The notes under the pieces are model-generated. The model was not told where the DNA came from and did not search any database. It saw only the letters and a program-made list of their open reading frames with translations. A stretch of 64,000 nt of DNA. Origin: Prosthecodimorpha hirschii (GTDB taxonomy: Bacteria > Pseudomonadota > Alphaproteobacteria > Rhizobiales > Ancalomicrobiaceae). Positions within the stretch are counted from its first letter, which is position 1. Each line of letters opens with the position of its first letter. The position numbers were made by a program, and so were the translations under genes. Positions 48,818 to 58,337 of this stretch are shown piece by piece. The stretch is taken from assembly GCF_001305515.1 (NCBI RefSeq), contig NZ_LJYW01000001.1, positions 2,636,253 to 2,700,252 on the forward strand, in the 5' to 3' direction.

Positions 48818-49636
48818 ATGGCTTCGATCCTCAACAGCCCCAGCATGTCGCAGCTGAAGCAGGTGATCGGCACCTCGCAGGACAGCAGCTTCGTGAAGAA
48901 GTCCGGCGGAACGCTGACCAAGCCGGACTTCGCGCTCGGCTACACGACGAAGCGCGAGGAGGTCGCCTACAAGAAGCTGTCCGACACGCCGACCGTCAAG
49001 TCGCGCGGCGGCATCGAGTTCGGCAAGAAATCGGCCGTCGCGATGGACACGGTCGTCGCCCTGAGCATGCGCTTCAACACCGGAGCGGCCGAATTCGGCA
49101 AGTCGCTCCTCAAGGAAAAGCTGATGGACCTGCGGGCCAACGGCACCAGCGAACTGGCCCAGCGCCTTTCCGATCTGTCGGAATCCGAAATCGACGAAAT
49201 GGTCATGACCTTCGCCAACGACAAGCCCGAACTGTTCCTCGGCGTCGGGGGCTCGGCGGCCGAGATGCTGTCGAAGGTCGCGGTGAAGACCCGGCATGGC
49301 GAGGGCGTCGTACCCCTGAAGAGCCTCGAGACCGAAGACAACCGCGGCGTGGTCAAGGGGGTTCAGCGGGTCACGATCGGCGACCTCAAGGACGTGATCA
49401 AGGTCATCGATCGGACCATGAACGCGTCGATCGAAGACCAGTTGCCCGGCTTCGCCACCAAGTGGCTCGACAAGCACGACGAGGCCAATCTGCGTCTCAG
49501 CCCCGGCAAGGCCGACGAACTCCTGTCGACTCTCGACCGGCTGTGCGGGATCGAGCGCGATCCGGTCGCCTCGCTGCGTCTGTCCGACCGGCAGGCCCAG
49601 GACCTCCTGTCGACCCTCGACCGGATCGGCAGCTGA
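48818..49636 (+). CDS. hypothetical protein, candidate type III secreted effector
   Basis: 272 aa, unrecognised. The N-terminus is polar and Ser/Thr/Gln-rich (MASILNSPSMSQLKQVIGTS), as in secreted effectors; no Sec signal or membrane helix. The middle is helical and charged. The end carries a 21-residue repeat, 224-244 and 252-272, of the form LRLS-x5-A-[DE]-[LD]LLSTLDR. Linked to the chaperone-like gene by a 26-nt gap and its own GGGAGA site. Effector status is inferred from this pairing. Confidence 0.7.
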   Translation: MASILNSPSMSQLKQVIGTSQDSSFVKKSGGTLTKPDFALGYTTKREEVAYKKLSDTPTVKSRGGIEFGKKSAVAMDTVVALSMRFNTGAAEFGKSLLKEKLMDLRANGTSELAQRLSDLSESEIDEMVMTFANDKPELFLGVGGSAAEMLSKVAVKTRHGEGVVPLKSLETEDNRGVVKGVQRVTIGDLKDVIKVIDRTMNASIEDQLPGFATKWLDKHDEANLRLSPGKADELLSTLDRLCGIERDPVASLRLSDRQAQDLLSTLDRIGS

Positions 49637-49663
49637 CCGGCCGACCTCCCGATCCGCCGCGCC

Positions 49664-50683
49664 TCAGAGCTTGCGCAACCGGACCCGTTCGATGCGGTGG
49701 CTGTTGCCCTTGTGCAGGATCAGATGGGCGCGCGGCCGGGTCGGGAAGATGGTCTCGCGCAGGTTGACGAGATTGATGTTGTTCCAGAGATCGTTGGCGA
49801 TGGTCAGCGCCTCTTCGGCCGAGATCTTGGAATAGCGGTGGAAGTAGCTCTGCGGGTCGCGGAAGGCGGTCTCGCGCAGGCTCATGAACCGCTCGACATA
49901 CCATTGATGCAGCAGCGGTTCCTCGCTGTCGAGATAGATCGAGAAGTCGAAGAAGTCCGAGACGAACGGCACGGCATTGCCGTCGCGCGGCAGCTTGGTG
50001 GTCTGCAGGACGTTGAGACCTTCGAGGATCAGGATGTCGGGCCGGTCGATCGTGACCTTCTCGCCCGGCACCACGTCATAGACCAGATGCGAATAGACCG
50101 GCGCCTCGACATGGGCCTTGCCGGCCTTGATGTCGGACAGGAACTTCAAGAGCGTCGGGATGTCGTAGCTCTCCGGGAAGCCCTTGCGGCGCATCAGGCC
50201 TTCGCGCTCCAGCACCGCGTTCGGGTAGAGAAACCCGTCCGTGGTGATCAGGTCGACCTTCGGGCTCGACGCCCAGCGCGACATCAGCGCCCGGAGGACG
50301 CGGGCGGTGGTCGACTTGCCGGCCGCCACCGAACCGGCGAGGCCGATCACGAACGGCACCTTGCCGTCGCGCACGCCGAGAAAGCGGCTGGTGACGTGGA
50401 ACAGGTTCTGGGTCGCCTCGACATACATGGAGAGGAGGCGCGACAGCGGCAGATAGATGTCGACGACCTCGTCCAGCTGGATCGGGTCGTTAAGCGAGCG
50501 CAGCCGCGCGAGGTCTTCCGCCGTCAGCGTCAGCGGGGTCTCGCCGCGGAGGTTCGACCACTCGGCGCGGTCGAACGTCCGGTATGGCGTCGCCTCGGAG
50601 CCCCGAAGACGGGCGATGGCCTCCGGCGACAGCATCGGAGCCGGAATGTCTTGTGCAACTGCGATCGTCGAGCCTCGGTCCAC
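49664..50683 (-). CDS. coaA: type I pantothenate kinase
   Basis: Phosphorylates pantothenate, first step of CoA synthesis; 339 aa. P-loop GSVAAGKST (117-125), [56 protein letters not shown] and [13 protein letters not shown] match bacterial CoaA. Start is GTG at 50683 with GGGAG 8 nt upstream; the longer frame to 50797 is unlikely. Third gene after hisF and hisE on the minus strand. Confidence 0.95.
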   Translation of the reverse strand: MDRGSTIAVAQDIPAPMLSPEAIARLRGSEATPYRTFDRAEWSNLRGETPLTLTAEDLARLRSLNDPIQLDEVVDIYLPLSRLLSMYVEATQNLFHVTSRFLGVRDGKVPFVIGLAGSVAAGKSTTARVLRALMSRWASSPKVDLITTDGFLYPNAVLEREGLMRRKGFPESYDIPTLLKFLSDIKAGKAHVEAPVYSHLVYDVVPGEKVTIDRPDILILEGLNVLQTTKLPRDGNAVPFVSDFFDFSIYLDSEEPLLHQWYVERFMSLRETAFRDPQSYFHRYSKISAEEALTIANDLWNNINLVNLRETIFPTRPRAHLILHKGNSHRIERVRLRKL

Positions 50684-50851
50684 GTCCGATGCTCCCTTTC
50701 GTCGACCGGCCGCGCCGTCGCCGGCGGACCCCCTGCCCCTGACGGCCTGCAAGGCCTGCCGCCGCACCCAGTCCGGATGATCGCCCGAGGGCGTCATCCC
50801 GTCCGCATCGACCGGCGGATGCCGGCCGCACGGCGCTCCGTCCCGCCGGTT

Positions 50852-51175
50852 TCACTCCGCGGGCCGGGACGCCTTTTCCTCAAGCCCGGTTCGCACCGTG
50901 CGCCGTTCCAGTTCGGCATAGACCTCCGCAAGCGGCACATCCGCCGCACGGAGCACCACGAGCAGGTGAAAGAGCACGTCGGCGGATTCCTTGACCAGTT
51001 CGATCCGGTCCCCGGAAACCGCCGCCAGGGCGGCTTCGACGCCCTCCTCGCCGAGCTTCTTGGCGCATTTCGCCATGCCCGCGTCGAGAAGCTTGCGCGT
51101 GTAGGAACCGGGATCACCCGATCCCGCCCGTACGGCAATGATGGTTTCCAACGCGTCGAGGGTAAAGCCGGACAT
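50852..51175 (-). CDS. hisE: phosphoribosyl-ATP pyrophosphatase
   Basis: 107 aa, histidine pathway step 2 (PR-ATP to PR-AMP). MazG-like helical fold: [43 protein letters not shown] and [16 protein letters not shown] at 51175 follows GGAGAC; the frame extends upstream only as a shadow of hisF. 59 nt after hisF. Confidence 0.95.
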   Translation of the reverse strand: MSGFTLDALETIIAVRAGSGDPGSYTRKLLDAGMAKCAKKLGEEGVEAALAAVSGDRIELVKESADVLFHLLVVLRAADVPLAEVYAELERRTVRTGLEEKASRPAE

Positions 51176-51234
51176 TCGGACTAGTCTCCGGGCGCCAAAA
51201 CCGCCCTTGCTGCCGCTTCTTAAGCGTTTCGCCG

Positions 51235-52011
51235 TCAGGAGTCGAGTCGCATTGGTATACCAGATGCCAGCATGTGTTCCTTGGCCTGCCGGATGGTGTA
51301 GGTGCCGAAATGGAAGATCGAGGCGGCAAGCACCGCGCTGGCATGGCCTTCGCGGATGCCCTCGACCAGGTGATCGAGCGTGCCGACGCCGCCCGACGCG
51401 ATCACCGGCACCGACACCGCATCGGCCACCGCGCGGGTCAGGTCCAGATCGAAGCCGGCCTTGGTGCCGTCCCGGTCCATCGAGGTGAGCAGCAGTTCGC
51501 CGGCGCCGAGGCCGACCACCTCGCGCGCATAGCCGATCGCGTCGATGCCCGTACGGTTGCGCCCGCCATGGGTGAAGACCTCCCATTTCGGCGGCGCGCC
51601 CGGCTCGGAGACCCGCTTGGCGTCGATGGCGATGACGACCGACTGGCCGCCGACCTTGCGCACCGCGTCGGCGACGAACTGGCGGTCCTTCACGGCCGCC
51701 GAGTTGATCGACACCTTGTCGGCGCCCGCCTCCATCAGGTTGCGGATGTCGTGGAGCGTGCGGATGCCGCCGCCGACCGTGACCGGCATGAAGCAGACCT
51801 CGGCGGTGCGGCGCACAACGTCGAGGATGATGCCGCGGTTCTCGTGGCTGGCCGTGATGTCGAGGAAGCAGAGTTCGTCGGCGCCGGCCGCGTCATAGGC
51901 CTCCGCCGCCTGGACCGGATCGCCGGCATCGACCAGGTCGACGAAGTTGACGCCCTTGACCACCCGACCGTCCTTGACGTCGAGACAGGGAATGACGCGG
52001 GCTTTCAGCAT
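51235..52011 (-). CDS. hisF: imidazole glycerol phosphate synthase cyclase subunit
   Basis: 258-aa (beta/alpha)8 barrel making IGP and AICAR with His[19 protein letters not shown] (catalytic Asp11), [46 protein letters not shown] (second catalytic Asp) and [13 protein letters not shown] are all present. ATG at 52011. The rest of the his operon would lie elsewhere; here it heads hisF-hisE-coaA. Confidence 0.97.
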   Translation of the reverse strand: MLKARVIPCLDVKDGRVVKGVNFVDLVDAGDPVQAAEAYDAAGADELCFLDITASHENRGIILDVVRRTAEVCFMPVTVGGGIRTLHDIRNLMEAGADKVSINSAAVKDRQFVADAVRKVGGQSVVIAIDAKRVSEPGAPPKWEVFTHGGRNRTGIDAIGYAREVVGLGAGELLLTSMDRDGTKAGFDLDLTRAVADAVSVPVIASGGVGTLDHLVEGIREGHASAVLAASIFHFGTYTIRQAKEHMLASGIPMRLDS

Positions 52012-52120
52012 GGCGGATCCGTCGGCAGGTCGGGTCGCCGGACGCGACCGCCCGGCCACCGTCTCCTATACGACGCCGGCGCCGGAGGCCAGAGCACCGG
52101 TTCCGATCCGGCGGCCGTCC

Positions 52121-52175
52121 CTTCAGGCGGCGGGCGCCGCGATCCGGCCTTCAGGCGGCGGGCGCCGCGATCCGG
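52121..52175. repeat. 28-bp direct duplication covering a stop codon
   Basis: Two identical 27-nt copies at 52121-52147 and 52149-52175 (period 28). The second contains the stop and last codons of the small minus-strand ORF; the first repeats them downstream. Confidence 0.92.
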
Positions 52176-52486
52176 TCAACGGGCTTCGCCGGCCCCGACG
52201 GACCGCTGGAGGCGAAGAACCGTGCCGCGCTGGCCTCGGGCTCGGCGAAGGCGGCCAGTCTGTCGGCCAGCGCCGCCCGACCTTCGGCGCCGCCGTGAAA
52301 GCGCAGGATGCGGGCCTGTCCGCCCGGCGCATAGCCGAGCACGGCAACGGCCGGGTGATCGACCGCCGACAGCGCGGCGACCATTTCGGCATCCTCGCGT
52401 TCCAGGAACCAGAATGACAGCGGCGGGGGACGGACAGGATCTTCAGGGCGGCTGATCAGGAGAACGCGGAACCGGTGATCGCGCAC
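52151..52486 (-). CDS. hypothetical 111-aa protein
   Basis: Unrecognised. Starts at GTG 52486 with AGAGGAA about 9 nt upstream: RDHRFRVLLISRPEDPVRPP, then LSFWFLEREDAEMVAALSAV and HPAVAVLGYAPGG, ending in an Ala/Pro-rich tail. Mixed alpha/beta character, no signal or membrane helix. The frame stays open to 53143, but that part is antisense to the transporter gene's leader. Confidence 0.55.
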   Translation of the reverse strand: MRDHRFRVLLISRPEDPVRPPPLSFWFLEREDAEMVAALSAVDHPAVAVLGYAPGGQARILRFHGGAEGRAALADRLAAFAEPEASAARFFASSGPSGPAKPVDRIAAPAA

Positions 52487-52928
52487 GTCGGTCTTCCTCT
52501 GCTCGCGGCACGGGCCTGGAATGCCCGATTGCCTATGCGATTCCCGTGACGGCGCCGTGAAGCCCATAAGGCGCGAAGCCCAGAGGGCGCGAAGCCCACG
52601 GGGCCGTAAAGCCGACGGGGCCGGTCGCCGTCGACCAGCCAACGCGCTCCGGGCCGGGCCGGTTCCCGACCCCGGCGCAGACGGTCCCGGCATCAACGAT
52701 CGGTCAGGACATGCGGCGAAACCGGGGCGAACCGGGCGGCCGGGCGCGCGATCGTGACCATGGCGAGGCGGACGCGACCGCTCGGGACATGCCTCATCTG
52801 TCGACTCGTGTGTTTTACTCATCGGCGAAATGGTCGAGAAATGTCTCTCGGTTACCTTGTTGTACGATTCCAGCGCTGCCGGCCCTTCCAGACGAGGCCC
52901 GGGCGCCAAGCGCCTTCCCAGGACCCCC
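52487..52928. other. 442-bp divergent gap with a 16-bp repeat
   Basis: Between the small ORF and the EamA transporter. Around 52555-52620 degenerate 16-17-bp units containing GCGCGAAGCCC repeat three to four times. A less GC-rich patch near 52800-52880 probably holds the transporter promoter; no hexamers stand out. Confidence 0.5.
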
Positions 52929-53948
52929 ATGAGCCCCCCGCCTGCCGCCGCCGCGACCCTTGCCGATCTCGACTCCGGGATCGGCCTGGTCGCCCGTCCC
53001 ACCCGGATGCCGCCGCGTCCCGCCGCCGCACCGGCTGCCCCCGTCGCGGCGGCCGCGACGGCGCCGCGCGAGCGGGCGCTGTTCGGGATCGGGCTGATCA
53101 TACTGTCGACAGTTTTCTTCTCGTCGACCGACGTGATCGCCAAGATGCTGACGGCCCAGCTGCCCGCGATCGAGGTCGCCTGGATCCGCTATGCGGTCTT
53201 CGTCGCGATCGTGGTGCCCTATGCGGTCGCGGTGCGCGGCACCGGCGCCCTCTCGACCGCACGGCCGGGCCTGCAGATCCTGCGTGCGCTCGGCATGGTC
53301 GGGTCTTCGGTGCTGTTCATCGGCGGCCTGCGCTACCTCCAGGTCGCCGACGCGACCGCGACCAATTTCATCGCCCCGGTCTTCATCACCGCCCTGTCGG
53401 TGATCCTGCTGCGCGAGAAGGTCGGCATCCGCCGCTGGATCGCGACCGCGGTCGGTCTGATCGGCGTCCTGATCGTCATCCGGCCCGGGCCGGACGTGTT
53501 CCAGTCCGCCGCGCTGATGCCGGCCGGCGCCGCCCTGGTCTGGGCCTTCGCGGCGATCGCCACGCGCATCATGGCCGGCTCGGAACGGCCGGAAACGACC
53601 CTGGTCTGGTCGGCGGTGGTCGGCTTCCTGGCGCTGAGCGCCGCCGTGCCCTTCGTCTGGGAGACGCCGACGCAGCCGCAGATCGAACTCGGCATCCTGA
53701 TCGGCGTCGGTTCGACGATCGGCCACGGCATCCTGGTGATCGCCTTCCGGCACGCCTCCGCGTCCGTACTCGCCCCGTTCAGCTACACGCAGCTGATCTG
53801 GGCCTCGATCTTCGGCTTCATGGCCTTCGGCGCGCTGCCGACCGCCTGGACGCTGATCGGCGGCGCGATCGTGGCGGCGAGCGGTCTCTACATCGCCCAT
53901 CGCGAGCATGTCCGCGCCCGCGACGCCCGCCGCGCCGCCGCTGCCTGA
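52929..53948 (+). CDS. EamA/DMT family transporter
   Basis: 339 aa with an Ala/Pro-rich cytoplasmic N-terminus of ~55 residues and ten predicted helices in two EamA repeats: FGIGLIILSTVFFSSTDVIA begins the first, MPAGAALVWAFAAIATRIMA the second. YLQVADATATNFIAPVFITA and FRHASASVLAPFSYTQLIWA are the repeat signatures. Inner-membrane exporter of unknown metabolite. ATG at 52929; TTG/ATG further up would add sequence without similarity. Confidence 0.92.
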   Translation: MSPPPAAAATLADLDSGIGLVARPTRMPPRPAAAPAAPVAAAATAPRERALFGIGLIILSTVFFSSTDVIAKMLTAQLPAIEVAWIRYAVFVAIVVPYAVAVRGTGALSTARPGLQILRALGMVGSSVLFIGGLRYLQVADATATNFIAPVFITALSVILLREKVGIRRWIATAVGLIGVLIVIRPGPDVFQSAALMPAGAALVWAFAAIATRIMAGSERPETTLVWSAVVGFLALSAAVPFVWETPTQPQIELGILIGVGSTIGHGILVIAFRHASASVLAPFSYTQLIWASIFGFMAFGALPTAWTLIGGAIVAASGLYIAHREHVRARDARRAAAA

Positions 53949-53978
53949 GCGGACCTTCTGCCGAAAGCCACCTACAGA

Positions 53979-54010
53979 GCCGTCCGGACCCGTTCCGGCC
54001 GGCTTTTTCG
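53979..54010 (+). terminator. intrinsic terminator after the EamA gene
   Basis: GCCGTCCGG (53979-53987) pairs with CCGGCCGGC (53995-54003) with one mismatch, followed by TTTTTCGTTT. It also faces the convergent paaE end at 54070. Confidence 0.8.
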
Positions 54011-54069
54011 TTTCTCCGCCAACGCGGCTGCCGGCGGCCCCCGGAGGCCGCGCCGGCGCGCCGTTCGGA

Positions 54070-55155
54070 TCACATGGCGTCGTAGTCGATCACCACATGC
54101 GGGCTGGTCGGATGCGACTGGCAGGTCAGCACGAAGCCGGCCTGCAGTTCCCAGGGTTCCAGCGACCAGTTGGCGTCCATCTCGACCGCGCCCTCGATCA
54201 CCTTGGCGCGGCAGGTGCAGCACATGCCGCCCTTGCACGAATAGGGCGCCTCCAGCCCGGCGCGCCGGGCCGCATCGATCAGCGTCTCGCCGGCCGCGAC
54301 ATCGATGCGGGTGCGCCGGCCGTCCAGCCGGATCTCCGCCGTGGCCGCGCCGCCGGCCGCAGCCGCCTCGGCGCCGGACCCGACCCGGGTCGCCACCGGC
54401 CGGGCATCGGCCGCCGGCGTGAACAGTTCGACATGGATGCGGTCATGGGCGAGGCCGAGCGCTTCGAGCGTGGCGCGCGCGGCTTCGACCAGATCCTGCG
54501 GGCCGCACAGGAAGGCGAGGTCGACATGCCCGTCCGGACAGGCGCGCCGCACGATGGTGGCGAGCTTGTCGCCATCGATCCGGCCGGTCAGCAGCGGCAC
54601 GTCCGCGCTCTCGCGGGTCAGCACGTGGAACACGGTCAGCCGGTCCAGGTGGCGATCCTTCAGGTCCTCGATCTCGCCGCGATAGATGATGTCGGCCGAG
54701 GTCCGGTTGCCGTCGACCAACACGAAGCGGCTCTTCGGCTCGCGCGCCAGCACCGACTTCATCAGGGACAGGATCGGCGTGATGCCGGAGCCGGCCGCGA
54801 CCGCCAGATAGGTGCGCTCGGCCTCGGCCTCCAGCGGCACGGTGAAGCGGCCCGACGGCGTCATCACGTCGATCCGGTCGCCGGGCTTCAACGTCCCGCA
54901 GGCGAAGCCGGAGAAGCGGCCGCCCTCGACCTTCTTGACCGCGACGCGGATATCGCTGTCGTCGAGCCCGGAGGAGATCGAATAGGAGCGCCGCACCTCC
55001 TCGCCGTCGATCTCGGTCCTGAGCGTCAGATACTGGCCCGGCGAGAAGCGGTAGTCCGCCTCGAGATCGGCCGGCACCTCGAACAGGATCGAGACGGCAT
55101 CGCGGGTCTCGGGGCGGATGTCCTTGACGGTGAGCGTGTGGAAGCGCGGGATCAT
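54070..55155 (-). CDS. paaE: phenylacetyl-CoA epoxidase reductase subunit
   Basis: 361 aa. Electron donor for the PaaABC(D) mono-oxygenase that epoxidises the ring of phenylacetyl-CoA. FAD domain RRSYSISSGLDD, NAD domain AVAAGSGITPILSLMKSVL, and a C-terminal plant-type 2Fe-2S domain (APYSCKGGMCCTCRAKV and the last Cys in LTCQSHP). ATG at 55155 after TTGAGG. Last gene of the operon. Confidence 0.95.
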   Translation of the reverse strand: MIPRFHTLTVKDIRPETRDAVSILFEVPADLEADYRFSPGQYLTLRTEIDGEEVRRSYSISSGLDDSDIRVAVKKVEGGRFSGFACGTLKPGDRIDVMTPSGRFTVPLEAEAERTYLAVAAGSGITPILSLMKSVLAREPKSRFVLVDGNRTSADIIYRGEIEDLKDRHLDRLTVFHVLTRESADVPLLTGRIDGDKLATIVRRACPDGHVDLAFLCGPQDLVEAARATLEALGLAHDRIHVELFTPAADARPVATRVGSGAEAAAAGGAATAEIRLDGRRTRIDVAAGETLIDAARRAGLEAPYSCKGGMCCTCRAKVIEGAVEMDANWSLEPWELQAGFVLTCQSHPTSPHVVIDYDAM

Positions 55156-55262
55156 CGAAAGCCTCAAGGGGTGCCAGCGGCGTGACGCGAGTGGGGGCGG
55201 CGGAACGGCAGGGCCGGGCCCGGCAGGCACCGGCCTGCGGGGCCGGGGCCGATCCGCCCGGC

Positions 55263-55829
55263 TCAGATGCATTTGAAATAGTCGAATGGTTCCCGGCAGG
55301 CGCGGCAGCGGTAGAGCGCCTTGCAGGCCGTCGAGCCGAATTCGGAAATGCGCTCGGTCTCCGGCGAACCGCAGTGCGGGCAGGCGACCGACGTCTCGCC
55401 AAACAGTGCCCGCCGTCCGCCGGCACGGCCGACCGGCGGCGCGATGCCGTAGCCGGCGAGCGCCCGGCGGCCGGCCTCGGTCATCAGGTCGGTCGACCAG
55501 GCCGGCGACAGCACGGTCGTCACCTTGGCGTCCGGGAATCCCGCCGCATCCAGCGCAAGCCCGATCTCGACCGCGATCATGTTCATGGCCGGACAGCCCG
55601 AATAGGTCGGCGTGATCACGGCCTCGACCCGGCCGGCCGCATCGAAGCGGATGTCGCGCAGCACGCCGAGATCGGCGATCGAGAGCACCGGGATCTCCGG
55701 ATCGACCACGCTCGCAGCCGCCGACCAGGCGCGCGCGCGGCGTTCGTCCGCGGGCGTATCCGCAGCGGAGGCCGGGATTGCGGGGGAGACCGGCAGGATC
55801 GACTCGGCGGACGGGATGACGGGGTGCAT
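55263..55829 (-). CDS. paaD: phenylacetate-CoA oxygenase subunit PaaD
   Basis: 188 aa, needed for maturation of the epoxidase, probably Fe-S delivery. MIP18-like (DUF59) domain: SVVDPEIPVLSIADLGVLRD and TPTYSGCPAMNMIAVEI. The C-terminal zinc-ribbon part has CPHCGSPET, STACKALYRCRACREPF. ATG at 55829 after GGAGGG; 14 nt after paaC. Confidence 0.95.
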   Translation of the reverse strand: MHPVIPSAESILPVSPAIPASAADTPADERRARAWSAAASVVDPEIPVLSIADLGVLRDIRFDAAGRVEAVITPTYSGCPAMNMIAVEIGLALDAAGFPDAKVTTVLSPAWSTDLMTEAGRRALAGYGIAPPVGRAGGRRALFGETSVACPHCGSPETERISEFGSTACKALYRCRACREPFDYFKCI

Positions 55830-55843
55830 GGCGCCCTCCGGGC

Positions 55844-56596
55844 TCACCAGGTGGCGCCCGGATGGGCCCGGGCGAGCGATTGCATGACGGCCAGCATGGT
55901 GCCGAGATGCTCGGTATGGACGCCGCGCCGGCCGCCGGTCTGCATCCAGCCGTCGCGCGGCCGGTCGAGCGTCGCTTCCTCCAGGATGGTGTCGACGGTG
56001 CGCGACCATTCGGCCTTCAATGCCGCCCGGTCGACCGCGATGCCGGCCTCGGCGAGCGCGCGCTCGTCATCGGGCATCTCGAACATCTCGCCGGTCCAGG
56101 GCCAGAGCTCTTCGAGCGCGGCGATCGAGCGGCGGCGGCTCTCGTCGGTGCCGTCGCCGAGCCGGACCAGCCATTCGGCCGCATGGCGCAGATGATAGGA
56201 GACCTCCTTCTCGGCCTTGGCGGCGATCGCGGCGAGCGTCGCGTCGCGGGAGCCGGTCAGGGCGGTCCAGTAGGGCAGCATGAAGGCCGAGACCAGCGCC
56301 TGACGCACGACCGTGAAGGCGAAGTCGCCGTTCGGAAGCTCGTTGACCAGCAGGTTGCCGAAGGCCGCCTCGTCGCGGAAATAGGCGAGATCGTCCTCGC
56401 TGCGGCCGCGGCCCTCGACCTCGCCGGCATAGGAATAGAGAACGCGGGCCTGACCGATCAGGTCGAGGGCGATATTGGCGAGCGCCATCTCCTCTTCCAG
56501 GGTCGGCGCGCGGCTGGTCCATTCCGAGAGCCGGTGGCCGAGCACCAGGGCGTCGTCGGCGAGGCGAAGCGTGTAGGCGAAAAGCGGCGTCGACAT
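55844..56596 (-). CDS. paaC: phenylacetate-CoA oxygenase subunit PaaC
   Basis: 250 aa, the structural ferritin-like subunit partnering PaaA. LADDALVLGHRLSEWTSRAP, LEEEMALANIALDLIGQARV, LAYFRDEAAFGNLLVNELPN and EKEVSYHLRHAAEWLVRLGD are characteristic. ATG at 56596 with AGGGA upstream. A 250-nt non-coding gap separates it from paaB; nothing clear lies in it. Confidence 0.95.
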   Translation of the reverse strand: MSTPLFAYTLRLADDALVLGHRLSEWTSRAPTLEEEMALANIALDLIGQARVLYSYAGEVEGRGRSEDDLAYFRDEAAFGNLLVNELPNGDFAFTVVRQALVSAFMLPYWTALTGSRDATLAAIAAKAEKEVSYHLRHAAEWLVRLGDGTDESRRRSIAALEELWPWTGEMFEMPDDERALAEAGIAVDRAALKAEWSRTVDTILEEATLDRPRDGWMQTGGRRGVHTEHLGTMLAVMQSLARAHPGATW

Positions 56597-56846
56597 GGTT
56601 CGTCCCTGCCTTCGGCGAACGGATGGAAAGCGGTGTTCGGCTGCGTCCCCGCCCGCGGCGCGCCGGCGCGATGCCGGCGGCAGGATGCGGGACGAGCCCT
56701 GTCGAGGGCCGAGCCCTATCGCGGCCGGTCGCCGATAGAAGACCGGACCGCCGGACGGGCCCGACACGGGACGCGCGATGCGGTGCGGTGCGGCCGGCCG
56801 GCACGCCGTCGGCGCCGGGGCCGCGCCGGCGGTCGCGCCGCCCCGG

Positions 56847-57134
56847 TCACATATGGCCGACTTCGTCCGGGATCTCGTAGAAGGTCGGGTGCCGATAGAC
56901 CTTGGAGGCGGTCGGCTCGAACAGCATATCCTTGTCGGCCGGGTCGGAGGCGACGATCGCCGCGGACGGCACGACCCAGATCGAAAGCCCCTCGCCGCGG
57001 CGGGTATAGACATCGCGCGCCGCGATCAGCGCCATCTCGGCGTCCGGCGCATGGATCGAGCCGCAATGCTGGTGGGCGAGCCCGTTGCGGGAGCGGATGA
57101 ACACCTCCCAGAGCGGCATCTTCTTCTCGGTCAT
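56847..57134 (-). CDS. paaB: phenylacetate-CoA oxygenase subunit PaaB
   Basis: 95 aa. Small subunit of the PaaABCE complex. PLWEVFIRSRNGLAHQHCGS, APDAEMALIAARDVYTRRGE and SIWVVPSAAIVAS are the family text. ATG at 57134 after GGGAGGA. 59 nt after paaA. Confidence 0.96.
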   Translation of the reverse strand: MTEKKMPLWEVFIRSRNGLAHQHCGSIHAPDAEMALIAARDVYTRRGEGLSIWVVPSAAIVASDPADKDMLFEPTASKVYRHPTFYEIPDEVGHM

Positions 57135-57193
57135 ATCGATGTCCTCCCGGCCGTCTGGCGCGGCTTTTCGACGATTGGATCGGGCGATCGGGA

Positions 57194-58195
57194 TCACTCT
57201 GCCGCGACGCGCCAGGCCGCGGCCTGACGCTGACGGCGCTTGTCGGCATGGGCCAGCGCGGCCTCGCGCACCCAGGCGCCGTCGGCCTCGGCCTTGCGCT
57301 TGGCGGCGAGGCGCTGCCGGTTGCAGGGGCCGTCGCCGGCGACCACGCGGGCGAACTCGCTCCAGTCGATCTCGCCATGTTCCCAATGGCCGGTCGTCTC
57401 GTTGAAGGCGAGATCCGGATCCGGGAAGGTCAGGCCCAGGAAATGGCCCTGCGGCACGGTCGCGTCGATGAACTTCTGGCGCAGCTCGTCATTGCTGAAG
57501 CGCTTGATCTTCCAGACCATGGTCTGGCCGGAATGGACCGATTCGGTATCCGACGGACCGAACATCATCAGGCTCGGCCACCACCAACGGTTCAGCGCAT
57601 CCTGCGCCATGGCCTTCTGCTCGGGCGTGCCGCGGCAGAGCGTCAGCATCAGTTCGTAGCCCTGGCGCTGATGGAAGCTCTCTTCTTTGCAGACGCGGAT
57701 CATGGCGCGCGCATAGGGACCGTAGGAGCAGCGGCAAAGCGGGATCTGGTTCATGATCGCCGCGCCGTCGACCAGCCAGCCGATCGCGCCGATATCGGCC
57801 CAGTTCAGCGTCGGATAGTTGAAGATCGAGGAATACTTGGCCTTGCCGGACAGAAGCTGCTCGACCAGTTCCTCGCGGCTGACGCCGAGCGTCTCGGCGG
57901 CCGCGTAGAGATACATGCCGTGGCCGCCCTCGTCCTGGACCTTGGCCAGCAGCGCGGCCTTGCGGCGCAGCGACGGGGCCCGGGTGATCCAGTTGCCCTC
58001 GGGCTGCATGCCGATGATCTCGGAATGGGCATGCTGGGAGATCTGCCGCACCAGCGTCCGGCGATAGGCCGCCGGCATCCAGTCGTTCGGCTCGATCTTC
58101 TCCTCGGCGTCGATCCGGGCCTGGAAGCGGGCTTCGAGGACCGAATCCTCGGCGGCGGCCTGCGGATCGAGCGTGTTCAGCGCCTGGGTGTACAT
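57194..58195 (-). CDS. paaA: phenylacetate-CoA oxygenase catalytic subunit PaaA
   Basis: 333 aa, the di-iron subunit. Ligand helices: [53 protein letters not shown] and [15 protein letters not shown] follow the ExxH pattern of bacterial multicomponent mono-oxygenases. First gene behind the promoter at 58240-58268. Only the PaaABCDE part of phenylacetate degradation is here; paaK, paaG, paaZ, paaJ and others must lie elsewhere. Confidence 0.97.
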   Translation of the reverse strand: MYTQALNTLDPQAAAEDSVLEARFQARIDAEEKIEPNDWMPAAYRRTLVRQISQHAHSEIIGMQPEGNWITRAPSLRRKAALLAKVQDEGGHGMYLYAAAETLGVSREELVEQLLSGKAKYSSIFNYPTLNWADIGAIGWLVDGAAIMNQIPLCRCSYGPYARAMIRVCKEESFHQRQGYELMLTLCRGTPEQKAMAQDALNRWWWPSLMMFGPSDTESVHSGQTMVWKIKRFSNDELRQKFIDATVPQGHFLGLTFPDPDLAFNETTGHWEHGEIDWSEFARVVAGDGPCNRQRLAAKRKAEADGAWVREAALAHADKRRQRQAAAWRVAAE

Positions 58196-58239
58196 GGGCG
58201 TCCTCCTCGCCTGCCGCCTGTCCCCGGCGACCTGGAATT

Positions 58240-58268
58240 AGTATATGTCACGAAATTTCGATCTTCAA
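58240..58268 (-). promoter_or_regulatory. promoter of paaABCDE with central palindrome
   Basis: On the minus strand TTGAAG, a 17-nt spacer and TATACT form a near-consensus sigma-70 promoter. The spacer holds the perfect palindrome CGAAATTTCG (58251-58260), a plausible PaaX operator. An imperfect GC-rich hairpin followed by GTTTGCGTTTTT (about 58289-58325) just upstream could end paaX transcription. Confidence 0.65.
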
Positions 58269-58337
58269 GCGGTTTTCTGTAACACGTCCAAAAACGCAAA
58301 CGGCGCGTCCCGGACGGCGCGGCGCCGGATCGGGCGA

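Noticed and set aside
50684-50797. N-terminal extension of pantothenate kinase
   Set aside because: GTG at 50683 has a properly spaced GGGAG and gives the usual family length.
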